Part shown: positions 29,216 to 37,750 of the stretch, one piece after another | How positions within the stretch are numbered: the stretch's first letter is position 1 | Layout: every line of letters begins with the position of its first letter | From: Verrucomicrobiota bacterium | GTDB lineage: Bacteria > Verrucomicrobiota > Verrucomicrobiia > Limisphaerales > J093 | Length of the DNA: 64,000 bases | Reading direction: 5' to 3' | NCBI GenBank assembly: GCA_016716505.1 | Contig: JADJWF010000006.1 | Coordinates: 62,001 to 126,000, forward strand | Translations under genes and position numbers: made by a program | Notes under the pieces: model-generated | Database searches by the model: none | Seen by the model: only the letters and a program-made list of their open reading frames with translations | Told to the model about the DNA's origin: nothing

Positions 29216-29703
29216 GCGCGGGAGAGCGGGTCGGGGCGGTGCGGGTTCAGGGCCTGCTTGCGAACGCGCCGCAGGTCCGTCGCGAGGCGGCGCGCGCGGG
29301 AAAGGGAGAGGTGCGCCAGCGCGGCCTCGATCTGCTCGAAGTACGGCGGCAAGATGGCCCGTAGCAATCGGTGGCCTTCGGCCGTCAGGACGACACGCCA
29401 GGACCTCCGATCGCCCGGCGCCTCCCGCCGGCGGACGAGCCCGCGGGACTCCAGTTGGTCCACCAGGCCGGTGAGGTTGGACCGGTGCATGACCAGGGTC
29501 TGGCTCAGTTCTGTCTGGGTCAGGCCCCGCGGCTGGTCGCGAAGGACGTTCAGGACATTAAACTGGCTGGGCGACAGCTCCCAGCGGGCGAAGAAGGCGC
29601 GACTGGCGTTCCAGACGGCGTCCGCCGCGCGGAGCAGCTCCAGCAGCGCCTCGTAGCGCGGGCTGGTGACAATGGGCGCTTCCACCGCGCAATGTCTAGT
29701 CAT
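29212..29703 (-). CDS. MarR-family transcriptional regulator
   Basis: A 163-residue winged-helix regulator from ATG 29703; a TTG at 29724 is in frame but lies inside the palindrome. The DNA-binding part (about 40-110) includes LSPSQFNVLNVLRDQP, LTQTELSQTLVMHRSNLTGLVDQLE (recognition helix) and the wing with RREAPGDRRSWRVVLT, all typical of MarR. Ligands in this family are usually small aromatic or lipophilic compounds. It heads the lplT/lnt-fragment/aas operon, so it probably controls phospholipid remodelling and itself. A divergent recombinase gene starts about 115 bases away. Confidence 0.9.
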   Translation of the reverse strand: MTRHCAVEAPIVTSPRYEALLELLRAADAVWNASRAFFARWELSPSQFNVLNVLRDQPRGLTQTELSQTLVMHRSNLTGLVDQLESRGLVRRREAPGDRRSWRVVLTAEGHRLLRAILPPYFEQIEAALAHLSLSRARRLATDLRRVRKQALNPHRPDPLSRA

Positions 29704-29705
29704 GG

Positions 29706-29725
29706 ATTGTTGAGATGTCAACAAT
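29706..29725. promoter_or_regulatory. Perfect palindrome at the marR start, likely MarR operator
   Basis: ATTGTTGA and TCAACAAT form perfect 8-base arms around a 4-base spacer, ending 2 bases from the regulator's ATG. Length, A/T-rich arms and position fit a MarR dimer site overlapping promoter or ribosome-binding region, giving autoregulation. It stands out from the surrounding G+C-rich DNA. Confidence 0.72.
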
Positions 29726-29817
29726 TGGTTTGCTGGCCGGCGTTGGCTTCACCGGCTGACGGGCAGACGGCGATTTTGGTGTGGCGGCGGGGGGGCGGGG
29801 CGTCGCACGCTGGGGCC

Positions 29818-30738
29818 GTGCAGTCGCTCGTCGAAGACTTCCTGCAGCACCTCCGCCACGAGCGCGGGCAGGCGGAATTGACCCAGCGCACGTACCAGGC
29901 GCACTTGATGCGGTTTGTCGCGTGGGCCGAGGCAAAAGGATTGCGCGACTGGAGACAGGTCGAGTTGCGGCACCTGATGGCGTACCTGACGCACGAACGA
30001 ACCCGGCGCCTCGCGGGCGAGCCCGAGGCCTCGCCGCGCTGCCTCAGTTCCGAAAGCGTGTACTTGGAGGTCGCCGCGCTGCGTGCGTTTTATCGCTTTT
30101 GCGAGCAGGAGCGCCTGTTGCCCTCGAATGTGGCGGAACAACTCTCCCTGCCGCGCCGGTGGCAGCGCTTGCCCAAGTCACTGACGCACGCGGAAATCAC
30201 CCGACTGCTGAAGCCGCCGGTGGGCGAGGATCCTTCCGACCTGTGCGACCAGGCGGTGCTGGAACTGGCCTATGCCTCGGGACTTCGGCTCGCTGAACTG
30301 CGCCATCTGCGCCTGGAGCAACTCCACCTCGATGCCGGTTTTGTCACGGTCGTGGGGAAGGGCAACAAGGAACGGGTCGTGCCGGTGGGGCGGCCGGCCC
30401 GGGCTGCTCTGGAACGCTATCTGGCCGCGGGGCGTCCGAAGCTGGTTACGGCCCGATCACCGGCGGCGGTTTTTTTGACCCGGCGAGGCACTCCATTCGC
30501 CCATGTGACGCTGTGGGGACGCATCAAGCGGCGAGTGAAGAAGGCGGGCATCGAGCGGCGGGTGACGCCCCACATGTTGCGCCACAGCTTTGCCACGCAC
30601 CTCCTGGAACACGGTGCTGACCTGCGGGTGATCCAGGAACTGCTCGGCCATGCGACCATCGCCACCACCGAGGTGTACACCCACGTCGCCGGACCACGTC
30701 TGCGGGAGATTCACCGGAAGTTTCACCCCCGGGCGTAG
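29818..30738 (+). CDS. Tyrosine recombinase, XerC/XerD-like
   Basis: A 306-residue recombinase from GTG 29818. The N-terminal SAM-like core-binding domain (1-105) starts SLVEDFLQHLRHERG; the catalytic domain follows with all expected residues: Arg157 (ASGLRLAEL), Lys181 (VGKGNKERVVPVG), His252 and Arg255 (HMLRHSFATHLLEHGADLR), His278 (LLGHATIATT) and Tyr287 (EVYTHV). Length and sequence match the Xer proteins that resolve chromosome dimers at dif, and I see no flanking att-like repeats or phage genes. XerC versus XerD cannot be settled from this window. It is divergent from marR. Confidence 0.92.
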   Translation: MQSLVEDFLQHLRHERGQAELTQRTYQAHLMRFVAWAEAKGLRDWRQVELRHLMAYLTHERTRRLAGEPEASPRCLSSESVYLEVAALRAFYRFCEQERLLPSNVAEQLSLPRRWQRLPKSLTHAEITRLLKPPVGEDPSDLCDQAVLELAYASGLRLAELRHLRLEQLHLDAGFVTVVGKGNKERVVPVGRPARAALERYLAAGRPKLVTARSPAAVFLTRRGTPFAHVTLWGRIKRRVKKAGIERRVTPHMLRHSFATHLLEHGADLRVIQELLGHATIATTEVYTHVAGPRLREIHRKFHPRA

Positions 30739-30820
30739 GCCGGGCAGGGCGACGGCGTCCGGATCTCTGGCACAGGGCGTGCCGCCCGCCCCCGCCGTTC
30801 TCGGCGCGTCAGGCGGTCGT

Positions 30821-31879
30821 TCAACCGGCCTTGAGCGAGGCCATGTCAATGACGAACCGGTACTTCACATCCTGCTTGAGCAGGCGTTCCCAGGCTTCGT
30901 TGATGTGCTGGATGGGGATGAGTTCGATGTCAGCGGTGATGTGGTGCGCCGCACAAAAGTCGAGCATCTCCTGGGTCTCCCGAATACCGCCGATGGCTGA
31001 GCCGGCGAAGTTCCGCCGCGGTAACAGGAGGTTGAATGCCGCCACGGGCAACGGTTCGCCGGGGGCGCCGACCAGGGTCAGCGTGCCGTCCAGCTTCAGC
31101 AGGCTCAGGTACGTGTTGATGTCGTGCGGCGCGGAAACGGCGTCGAGGATGAAGTCGAAGCTCGCCAGATGCTTCCGCATCGCACCGGCCTCTTTCGAGA
31201 TGACGACCTCGTGCGCGCCGAGCCGGAGACCGTCGGCCACTTTGCCGGGCGATGTGGTGAAAAGCACCACCTGCGCGCCGAACGCGCGCGCGAATTTGAC
31301 CGCCATGTGGCCCAGTCCGCCCAAGCCCACGATGCCCACCTTCATGTTGGGCCCCACCTTCCAGTGCCGGAGCGGGGAGTACGTGGTGATGCCCGCGCAG
31401 AGCAGCGGTGCTGTGGCGGCGAGGTCCAACCCGGCCGGCACGCGCAAGACGAACGCCTCGTCCACGACAATGCTGGTGGAATAGCCGCCGAAGGTGTGGC
31501 CGCCGAGAAATTTGTCCGGGCCGTTGTACGTGAGCGTGGGGAAGGCGTGGCAGTATTGTTCGAGACCGGCCTGGCAACTGGGGCAGGTGCGGCAGGAATC
31601 CACCATGCAGCCAACGGCAACCAGGTCGCCCGACTTGAAGCGTTTCACGCCATCGCCCACCCGGGTCACTCGGCCCACGATTTCGTGCCCGGGCACGCAG
31701 GGATAGAGCGTTCCGGGCCATTCGCTGCGGGCTGTGTGCAGGTCCGAATGGCAGACGCCGCAGTAGAGGATTTCGATTTCGACATCGGTCGGTGTGGGTT
31801 CGCGGCGGTCAATCGTCAGCGGGGCGAGTGGCGCGGTGGCGTTGTGCGCGGCATACGAGCGAGCTTTGGTCGTTGTCAT
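30821..31879 (-). CDS. Zinc-dependent NAD(P) alcohol dehydrogenase, YahK/cinnamyl-alcohol type
   Basis: A 352-residue medium-chain dehydrogenase from ATG 31879. Catalytic zinc ligands are in CGVCHSDLH and PGHEIVG; the structural zinc site is the four-cysteine CRTCPSCQAGLEQYC; the nucleotide fold has GIVGLGGLGHMAVKFA. The text GYSTSIVVDEAFVLRVP and LRHWKVGP match the YahK/AdhC group that reduces a range of aldehydes with NADPH. The in-frame extension to 32134 overlaps bioF on the other strand and is not used. It is divergent from bioF and convergent with the recombinase. Confidence 0.94.
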   Translation of the reverse strand: MTTTKARSYAAHNATAPLAPLTIDRREPTPTDVEIEILYCGVCHSDLHTARSEWPGTLYPCVPGHEIVGRVTRVGDGVKRFKSGDLVAVGCMVDSCRTCPSCQAGLEQYCHAFPTLTYNGPDKFLGGHTFGGYSTSIVVDEAFVLRVPAGLDLAATAPLLCAGITTYSPLRHWKVGPNMKVGIVGLGGLGHMAVKFARAFGAQVVLFTTSPGKVADGLRLGAHEVVISKEAGAMRKHLASFDFILDAVSAPHDINTYLSLLKLDGTLTLVGAPGEPLPVAAFNLLLPRRNFAGSAIGGIRETQEMLDFCAAHHITADIELIPIQHINEAWERLLKQDVKYRFVIDMASLKAG

Positions 31880-32003
31880 GACGGCGAGGGTAGCGGCGTC
31901 CGCGCATTCGTCACGAAGGAAGGCTCGCGAGTGAACCGACGACGATCGTTCGCCACGCGGTTGAGCCTCCCCAAGCTTGCGGACCTCGATTAGCTTGGTC
32001 GCG

Positions 32004-33221
32004 GTGAATGACTTTGTCAGCGAACTGCGCTGCGAACTGGCGGCCATCCGCGCTGCCGGGTTGCATCGGGAATTGCGACGGATCGAATCGCGAGCAGGCG
32101 AGCGCATCCGCTGGCAGGGGCGCGAGCTCGTCAACTTCTCGTCGAACGACTACCTCGGCCTGGCCAGTCACCCGGCGGTGATCGAGGCGGCGGCGAGAGC
32201 GGCGCGGGATTGGGGCGGCGGGGCGGGGGCGTCGCGTCTGATTTGTGGCTCGCTGGCCGTGCATCACGAGCTGGAGGAGGCGCTGGCCCGTTTCAAGGGT
32301 GTCGAGGCGGCGCTGACGTTTTCGAGTGGTCACGCCGCCGCGCTCGGGGGGATTCCCGCCCTGGTCGGCCACGGTGACGTGGTGATCCTCGACAAGCTGG
32401 CGCACGCGTGTCTGGTGGACGGTGCGCGCTTGAGCGGTGCGCGGCTGCGGGTCTATGCGCACAACGACCTCGATGAACTGCGCGATCTGTTGCGCTGGGC
32501 CGATAATCGGCAAAGGACCGACGCTGCCTCCGCAGACCGGCGTGCCCGCACGCTGATCGTTACTGAAAGCGTCTTTTCGATGGACGGCGATCGAGCGCCT
32601 TTGCGGCAGTTGGTGGACCTGAAGGATCAATTTGGCGCGTGGTTGTGGCTCGATGAAGCCCATGCGGTCGGTCTTTACGGCGAGCGCCGGCGGGGCCTGG
32701 CGGAGGCGGAGGGGGTGGCCGGACGGATCGAGGTTCAGATGGGGACGCTGGGCAAGGCGCTCGGCAGCGCGGGCGGGTATCTGTGCGGGTCGCGCGAACT
32801 GGTGGACCTGCTCATCAATCGGGCGCGATCGTTCATTTTCTCCACGGCGCCGACCCCGGCGGCTGCCGCAGCGGCCCAGGCGGCCCTGACGGTGCTGGAG
32901 TCTCCGAGCGGCGTGGAACTGACGGGTCAACTGTGGCGGCGGGTGGCAAAGGTCCGCGACCTCGCGGCGGCGGCTGGCTGGCCGCTGCCGCCGTCGGCGG
33001 GCGCCATCCTTCCGCTGAAAGTCGGAGACGAACAGAAATGCGTGGAATGCGCAGCGCGGCTGCGCGCGGCGGGCGTCTTCATTCCGGCAATTCGTTTCCC
33101 GGCGGTGCCACGCGGGACGGCCCGGCTGCGGCTGACCGTGGCGGCGCATCCGCACGACGACGATCTCGAAACGCTGTCGAGGGCGCTGGCGGCTGTCGGA
33201 CCGCAGCGATTGGGTACCTGA
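32004..33221 (+). CDS. bioF: 8-amino-7-oxononanoate synthase (BioF)
   Basis: A 405-residue PLP enzyme from GTG 32004; a TTG nine codons upstream is in frame. It matches the alpha-oxoamine synthase family: NFSSNDYLGLASHP, GAGASRLICGS, the Asp and His of WLDEAHAVGLYG, and the cofactor lysine in GTLGKALGSAGGY. BioF condenses pimeloyl-ACP or pimeloyl-CoA with L-alanine in the first dedicated step of biotin ring assembly. Other members (Kbl, serine palmitoyltransferase) are possible, but length and the SNDYLGLA start favour BioF. No other biotin gene is in the window. Confidence 0.88.
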   Translation: MNDFVSELRCELAAIRAAGLHRELRRIESRAGERIRWQGRELVNFSSNDYLGLASHPAVIEAAARAARDWGGGAGASRLICGSLAVHHELEEALARFKGVEAALTFSSGHAAALGGIPALVGHGDVVILDKLAHACLVDGARLSGARLRVYAHNDLDELRDLLRWADNRQRTDAASADRRARTLIVTESVFSMDGDRAPLRQLVDLKDQFGAWLWLDEAHAVGLYGERRRGLAEAEGVAGRIEVQMGTLGKALGSAGGYLCGSRELVDLLINRARSFIFSTAPTPAAAAAAQAALTVLESPSGVELTGQLWRRVAKVRDLAAAAGWPLPPSAGAILPLKVGDEQKCVECAARLRAAGVFIPAIRFPAVPRGTARLRLTVAAHPHDDDLETLSRALAAVGPQRLGT

Positions 33222-33353
33222 AGGGTGGCTGACCGGGGCGGAATCCCGCCAGACACTCGATCGCAGGGGGCGGGGGAGCCGAGCCAAACCAGTTGCCCGG
33301 CGTCGCACATTCCCGGAAATTCGCCGAGCGCGCCGGGAACCCGCGAGTGCTGT

Positions 33354-33498
33354 CCTTGACGTTCGCTGCGATTCCCGGTAGCAAGCGGCGTGCGGCGGTG
33401 AGAATGTCCAACTGGTTCAAGTTGGAAGCGCTGTCGTCAACGAGGAGGAAATCCCCTCCCATCAAGTCCAACAACACAACAACACAATCGGATACACT
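33354..33498 (+). promoter_or_regulatory. Leader of the outer-membrane barrel gene, no Shine-Dalgarno at the start
   Basis: A TTGACG at 33356 with a poor -10 (TAGCAA) 17 bases later is the best promoter candidate. AGGAGG occurs near 33440, too far from the ATG at 33499, and can pair with the CCCTCC just after it. The last 30 bases are an unstructured CAACAACAC-rich stretch, suggesting initiation without Shine-Dalgarno pairing. Confidence 0.35.
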
Positions 33499-34047
33499 AT
33501 GCGGAACAACTTCAAATTGCTGGCGGTCGCCGCTGGATTGGCGTCCTTTGGCGTTGGCAGCGGTCTGGCCCAAGGCGGTGGTCTTGCGACCTGGGGCATG
33601 GAGAAAGGCGACTGGGAGTTCACCCTCGGCGGTGGTGGGCAGAGCAGTTCGGATTTCGATGCCAACGCCGGGAGCTTCAACGCCTCGGTAGGCTACTTCC
33701 TCTCGAACCATTTCGAACTCGGGCTGCGGCAGGACTTGTCCTTCGCCGCAAGCGATGCCGGGGGATCCACCTTCGCCGCGACCCGGCTGTTCGCCGACTT
33801 CCATTTCAAGCTCGGGCAGCGGTGGCGTCCCTACATCGGCGCGGCCATCGGTGGCGTGTATGGCGACGACGTCAACGAATCGTTCACCGGCGGTTTTGAG
33901 GCCGGTCTCAAGTACTACGTGCTGCCGAAGACCTTCCTCTTCGGACACTTCGAGTACCAGTGGAACTTCGATGACGGGGACGACATTGACGACAATTTCG
34001 ACGACGGATCGTTCCTGTACAAAGTGGGTGTGGGTTTCAACTTCTGA
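33499..34047 (+). CDS. Outer-membrane beta-barrel protein
   Basis: A 182-residue protein with a clear signal peptide (about 1-25, ending GLAQ). The mature part alternates polar and hydrophobic residues in eight amphipathic strands and ends KVGVGFNF, with a terminal phenylalanine as required for BAM-dependent insertion. SVGYFLSNHFELGLR and RPYIGAAIGGVYG are typical of small OmpW/OmpX-like barrels. An acidic loop, DDGDDIDDNFDDG (about 157-169), may bind cations. A perfect terminator hairpin follows, consistent with a single-gene, possibly abundant transcript. Confidence 0.87.
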   Translation: MRNNFKLLAVAAGLASFGVGSGLAQGGGLATWGMEKGDWEFTLGGGGQSSSDFDANAGSFNASVGYFLSNHFELGLRQDLSFAASDAGGSTFAATRLFADFHFKLGQRWRPYIGAAIGGVYGDDVNESFTGGFEAGLKYYVLPKTFLFGHFEYQWNFDDGDDIDDNFDDGSFLYKVGVGFNF

Positions 34048-34081
34048 GTCACGGTTCCTCCTGACTCGGTTTGGGCACGAT

Positions 34082-34112
34082 GGGGCCGGCGCAAGCCGGC
34101 CCCTCTTCATTT
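34082..34112 (+). terminator. Terminator hairpin after the barrel gene
   Basis: A perfect 9-base stem (ggggccggc/gccggcccc) closes a GCAA tetraloop, 35 bases after the stop. The following tcttcattt is a moderate T-rich tail. Confidence 0.75.
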
Positions 34113-34174
34113 CGGCGGTGATAGGAGCGACTCGGCGGCATTGTGGGCGCTTTGAGTGAAGCGGGCGCTCGCGG

Positions 34175-34510
34175 TCAATTCTTGTCGCCCGCAGGCGGAG
34201 GAGCACTGGGCGGTGCCGGGGGGGCGATGCTGAGGCGGTTGTAGATCGAAGTCGCGGGTCGGGGCGCTGGTGAGGGATTGATGAGGAGGTTCTTGAGACC
34301 CGGGCTGGGACGCAACGGGTCTGGCTGAGACAGGGCTTTTCGCGCTGCCACCGTCACCTCCGGATCGGAGCTTTCGGCTGCGGCCGTGAGGTGGCCGCGG
34401 GCGAGGTTGTGGTCGGCCGTCAGTCCGCGGGCGCCTCGCAGGTATGCCTCACCGATGAAGAGCATCGCCGGCGGTTCTTCATTTGCCGCCGCCCGGGTGA
34501 TTCTGAGCAT
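34175..34510 (-). CDS. Sel1-like repeat protein fragment
   Basis: A 111-residue frame from ATG 34510. Residues 13-48 (AMLFIGEAYLRGARGLTADHNLARGHL, followed by AAESSDPEV) match the end of a Sel1/TPR-like helical repeat; the tail is proline-rich. Sel1 proteins normally have many repeats and a signal peptide, both absent here. The IS3 transposase relic lies immediately upstream, so this may be the 3' end of a gene cut by an old insertion. It could also be a genuine small protein. Confidence 0.4.
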   Translation of the reverse strand: MLRITRAAANEEPPAMLFIGEAYLRGARGLTADHNLARGHLTAAAESSDPEVTVAARKALSQPDPLRPSPGLKNLLINPSPAPRPATSIYNRLSIAPPAPPSAPPPAGDKN

Positions 34511-34542
34511 CCCCCGGGAGGGTGGACCGGGGGCGGAGAAAC

Positions 34543-34790
34543 TGAGAAAGGAAATCCGCCAGGTCCACGAGTGCGAAGCCGAAACGAACGATCCATGATC
34601 TGGAGTTCAGGAAGCAGACCGTCCAACTGTTGAACACCCGCGGGCGTCCGTTGGCCCGAGTCGCCCGCGAACTGGGGCGGCCGCCCGGGCAGTGACGCGA
34701 TTGGAAGAACCGGCTACAGCCGCAACGGGCCCAGCAGCCGGAGAACAGCAGTTCCCCCACTTGCGCGGACCGCGCCCGTTGGGGATGTTG
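34543..34790 (+). pseudogene. IS3-family transposase orfA relic
   Basis: The 309 bases between the Sel1-like frame and the next gene are not empty. Translating from 34543 gives KPKRTIHDLEFRKQTVQLL, then GRPLARVARELG, and after a TGA at 34693 RDWKNRL: the helix-turn-helix and following helix of an IS3-family OrfA. No start codon lies between the upstream TGA and the homology, the frame is interrupted, and there is no orfB or visible terminal repeat. It is a decayed remnant. Confidence 0.6.
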
Positions 34791-34819
34791 CTGCCGTTAA
34801 TGACAGCCCGGCGCGCTTG

Positions 34820-36352
34820 ATGCCACAGCCTGACGAACCCAACCGCTTCGCTGAGATTCCTTTCCCCGGGGCCGACGGTCGCCAGGGCGGAGGAGGGATG
34901 GCAAGGGCCTTGGCGCCCCGCGAGCGCCCGTGGCGGTCCTTGAGGCGATGGTTGGCGTGGGTTGGGGGAACCACCATCGCGGTTGCCGTGGTGCTGTTCG
35001 CCGGATGGCGGTATGGGTTGCAACCGCTCCCGGAGCCGGTGGCGGGCGTCCCGTTCGAACGAATCGCGCCGGTGACTTGGAGTGCCGTAAGCGCGGACAA
35101 TTGCTGGTTCTGGGCGCGGGAGGTGGACCGATTCCTCCGCTCCACGCGCCTCGATCGCCAACGGCAGTTTCAAGAGATGTACCTCGCCACGGTGGATTCG
35201 TGGGCGCGTTCCGGGGCGCGGACCGGCACCGCCCAGCAGGAGGCCGAGCAGTGGTTTGCGGAGCATCCTGAATTCGAGGAGTTCTTTCACCGGGCAGCCT
35301 CCGCCACGGGGAATCAGCCGCCGTCGCATCTGGGCAGTGCGGAGACGCGCGCCATGCAGTTGCTCACGCACTTGCCGCTGGTCAAGGCCGCGACGCGGGA
35401 GCGGACCGGCGAAACCGTGGCCGCCCTGGAACAGTTGGTGGACGCGTGGCGGCTGCAGGCACGGTTTGTCCCGCATCTTGAGTTCTCGGGGGTTTTCGAC
35501 GAGCGGGGACTGAGCGAAATCGAGCACAAGCTCGCGCGTCCCTGGCGACGTCTGGCGACGACGGGAGCCAACCTGAGCGTTGACGAGGGCCGACGGCTCC
35601 TGGTCCGTTTGAGCGAGGTCACCGATGCGCTACCCGATCTGTCCGTCTCGTATCGGCGCGTGATCTCGACCCGACTGGCCAGTCACCAGCGAAATCAACG
35701 TCCCGATTGGGCGCGGGTCCGAAGGGCGTTCAGTCAGGCTGTGACGCTCGCGATTCAGGACCTCGTCCAGATTCCGCCGGTCATCTGGGCCCGCTTGTCC
35801 GGCTATCGGGTCAACTTTGGGAACGTGGAAGGGATCGGCCACTTCGCGCGTCCGGTCAACCTGTTGTGGGACGCCCTGCAAAAGGCCGCGTTGCGGCCGG
35901 AGGACCTCGAAGCGGCAATTCATGGCACCGTCAGTCAGGCCCTCGCAAGGCTCCAGTCGTCGGGTTCGGTGGAGGGGGCGGCGATGGCACCCGGTTTTTG
36001 GCAGCGGTGGCTGGACCGGCCGGCGCTCTGGCGGGCGCTGGCGACCTTGCCCGACGGGTCGGATCTCCGCCGCAGCCGGCAGCAGTGGCTGGCGTATTTC
36101 GAGTCTTGTCGTTTGGCGCTGGCGCTGCGGATTTACCGGGAGCGACACGGGGAGTGGCCAGAGGAGCTTGGCCAGTTGGTCCCGGAGATTCTGGCCAGTC
36201 TGCCGGCGGATCCCCGTTCCGGGGGCGCTTTCGGTTACGCCCGGACGGGCACGGGCTGGCAGTTGTGGTCACCCGGCCTCGCAGGGAAGTCCGATGACTC
36301 TGAGGGCTATGAGGATGCCGGTCGGCTGGACTTTCCTGCGACTGCGGAATAA
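34820..36352 (+). CDS. Membrane-anchored protein of unknown function
   Basis: A 510-residue protein from ATG 34820. Residues 1-45 are basic and disordered, one membrane helix spans about 48-66 (VGGTTIAVAVVLFAGW), and the remaining 440 residues are helical and extracytoplasmic by topology. The C-terminal block LALALRIYRERHGEWPEELGQLVPEIL followed by PADPRSGGAFGY is a recurring module in Verrucomicrobial and Planctomycetal proteins of unknown role, often coupled to cell-envelope functions. No enzyme motif is seen. It stands alone, downstream of the IS3 relic. Confidence 0.75.
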   Translation: MPQPDEPNRFAEIPFPGADGRQGGGGMARALAPRERPWRSLRRWLAWVGGTTIAVAVVLFAGWRYGLQPLPEPVAGVPFERIAPVTWSAVSADNCWFWAREVDRFLRSTRLDRQRQFQEMYLATVDSWARSGARTGTAQQEAEQWFAEHPEFEEFFHRAASATGNQPPSHLGSAETRAMQLLTHLPLVKAATRERTGETVAALEQLVDAWRLQARFVPHLEFSGVFDERGLSEIEHKLARPWRRLATTGANLSVDEGRRLLVRLSEVTDALPDLSVSYRRVISTRLASHQRNQRPDWARVRRAFSQAVTLAIQDLVQIPPVIWARLSGYRVNFGNVEGIGHFARPVNLLWDALQKAALRPEDLEAAIHGTVSQALARLQSSGSVEGAAMAPGFWQRWLDRPALWRALATLPDGSDLRRSRQQWLAYFESCRLALALRIYRERHGEWPEELGQLVPEILASLPADPRSGGAFGYARTGTGWQLWSPGLAGKSDDSEGYEDAGRLDFPATAE

Positions 36353-36648
36353 GGCTGAATCGTAAGCCGGTTGGCAGCGCTTGTGCCCTCCCCATTTTCT
36401 GGCCGCACGAGCTCTCGACTCCGAGTGGTGGAGGGTCTGGCGGTGACGCTTTTCGGTAGCGGGACGATTCCTTCCACCTTGGCACAGAGTTTCGTGGCCG
36501 CGGCGGCCGTGGATGCAGGCATCACGGAGGCGGCACCCGACAACAACCTCGGCGCAGCCCGGCTAGCTGCAGGAACAGACCCGTGAGGACTCCGTAGTCG
36601 GTCGCTGCTGGTGTTCGGATTGCCCGTTGGGCAGGAGACCCGGGTCGC
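36353..36648. other. Gene-free stretch between convergent genes
   Basis: About 296 bases between convergent stops. Short open frames on both strands have no recognisable character. I see no terminator, repeat or RNA gene. Confidence 0.45.
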
Positions 36649-37662
36649 TCAGGTCGCAAGGCGCGCCATGACCGCGGTAGCGACCCGTTCCGGGCTGACG
36701 GCGCGCAGGCACTCGATGGGCTTGTCGAGGTGGCAATGGCTGCTCATGCAAGGAGAACACGGAAGGCCGGCCGTAAGGACATAGCCGATTTGGCCGTACG
36801 GGCCGGTGCGTCTCGGTTCGGTGGGACCGAAAATGGCGACCACGGGGCGGCCCAGCGCCGCCGCCACATGCATGGGGCCGGTGTCGTTGGTGACTAGGAC
36901 GGCGCTTCGGCGCACCCACTCGATCATTTCCCAAAGTGACGTTGCGCCCGCTAGATCCAGGCATTTGTTGGGTGCGGCGGCGGCCACCTCGGCGGTCAGA
37001 ACCGCGTCGCCGCCGGCCCCCAGCAGAACGAATCGGGTTTCGGGGAGCCGGTCTGCCAGCAGCCGGACCAAGTTGGCGAAATGGGCCGCCGGCCAGCGTT
37101 TGTTGAGCCAGCGTGCGCCCGGATGGAGCGCGATCCAACGCGGCGCGGCCGAGGCGGCGTTCTCCACCTTTTCCGCGACGGCGGGGCGTCGCGGCAGCCA
37201 CTCGAAACCGTTGTGGACGGGCGCCCCGAGAGCTCGGACGGCGTCGAGATACCAGTCCACGGCGTGAGTGTGATAGGTGCGGCGGGGAACCCTGACGTCG
37301 TAGAACGCGGGGGCCGCCTCGCGGTAGTCCTCCAGTCCGATGCTCGTCGTGGCTCCAGTGAGCCGGGCGAGGACGGCGCTGCGGGCCAGCGCCTGCAGGT
37401 CCACCACGAGGTCGAAACGGTGCCGACGCATATCCCGGATGCTGCGGAAGGCTTCCAGCCAGCGGAGGGGCGACTTCCAGCGTTGCCGGTGAAACAGAAA
37501 CAACCCCGAAAGGTCGGGATCACCGTCCAACAGGGGAGCGAGTGTCGCGTCCAGCCACCAGAAGATGTCGGCGTGCGGCCAGTGCTGTTTGGCCAACCGG
37601 AGAACGGGGATGGCTTGAACCACGTCCCCCAGCGAACTCGGTTTGAGAATGAGAATTCGCAC
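36649..37662 (-). CDS. Glycosyltransferase family 9 protein (heptosyltransferase-like)
   Basis: A 337-residue GT-B fold protein starting MRILILKPSSLGDVVQAIPV, the typical ADP-heptose:LPS heptosyltransferase start. The C-terminal domain has IALHPGARWLNKRWP, then LVTNDTGPMHVAAALGRPVVAIFGPTEP, the nucleotide-sugar-binding motif. C-rich LPCSPCMSSHC near the end is also common in this group. Such enzymes add heptose or related sugars to the lipopolysaccharide core at the inner membrane, so this supports a Gram-negative envelope with LPS. Exact acceptor is unknown. A metallophosphoesterase gene lies 88 bases upstream on the same strand. Confidence 0.92.
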   Translation of the reverse strand: MRILILKPSSLGDVVQAIPVLRLAKQHWPHADIFWWLDATLAPLLDGDPDLSGLFLFHRQRWKSPLRWLEAFRSIRDMRRHRFDLVVDLQALARSAVLARLTGATTSIGLEDYREAAPAFYDVRVPRRTYHTHAVDWYLDAVRALGAPVHNGFEWLPRRPAVAEKVENAASAAPRWIALHPGARWLNKRWPAAHFANLVRLLADRLPETRFVLLGAGGDAVLTAEVAAAAPNKCLDLAGATSLWEMIEWVRRSAVLVTNDTGPMHVAAALGRPVVAIFGPTEPRRTGPYGQIGYVLTAGLPCSPCMSSHCHLDKPIECLRAVSPERVATAVMARLAT

Positions 37663-37750
37663 GGTGGATGAGGCGAGGCGGCGTCAGCCAAAACGAGGCG
37701 TGCGCGGTCGCCAGAACGGGGTCGCGGAAGCAGCGAACCCGTCGCCCGCC

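Noticed and set aside
29706..30738. Integrase with attachment site marking a mobile island
   Set aside because: The recombinase is chromosomal Xer-like, there is no tRNA or direct repeat nearby, and the palindrome belongs to the marR side.
33463..33485. CAACAACAC tract as a CRISPR-like or functional tandem repeat
   Set aside because: It is a single short low-complexity tract with no spacers; it is described only as part of an unstructured leader.
36371..36586. Small plus-strand gene between convergent genes
   Set aside because: It has a valid start but no recognisable motif, no ribosome-binding site and a composition like its antisense frame.
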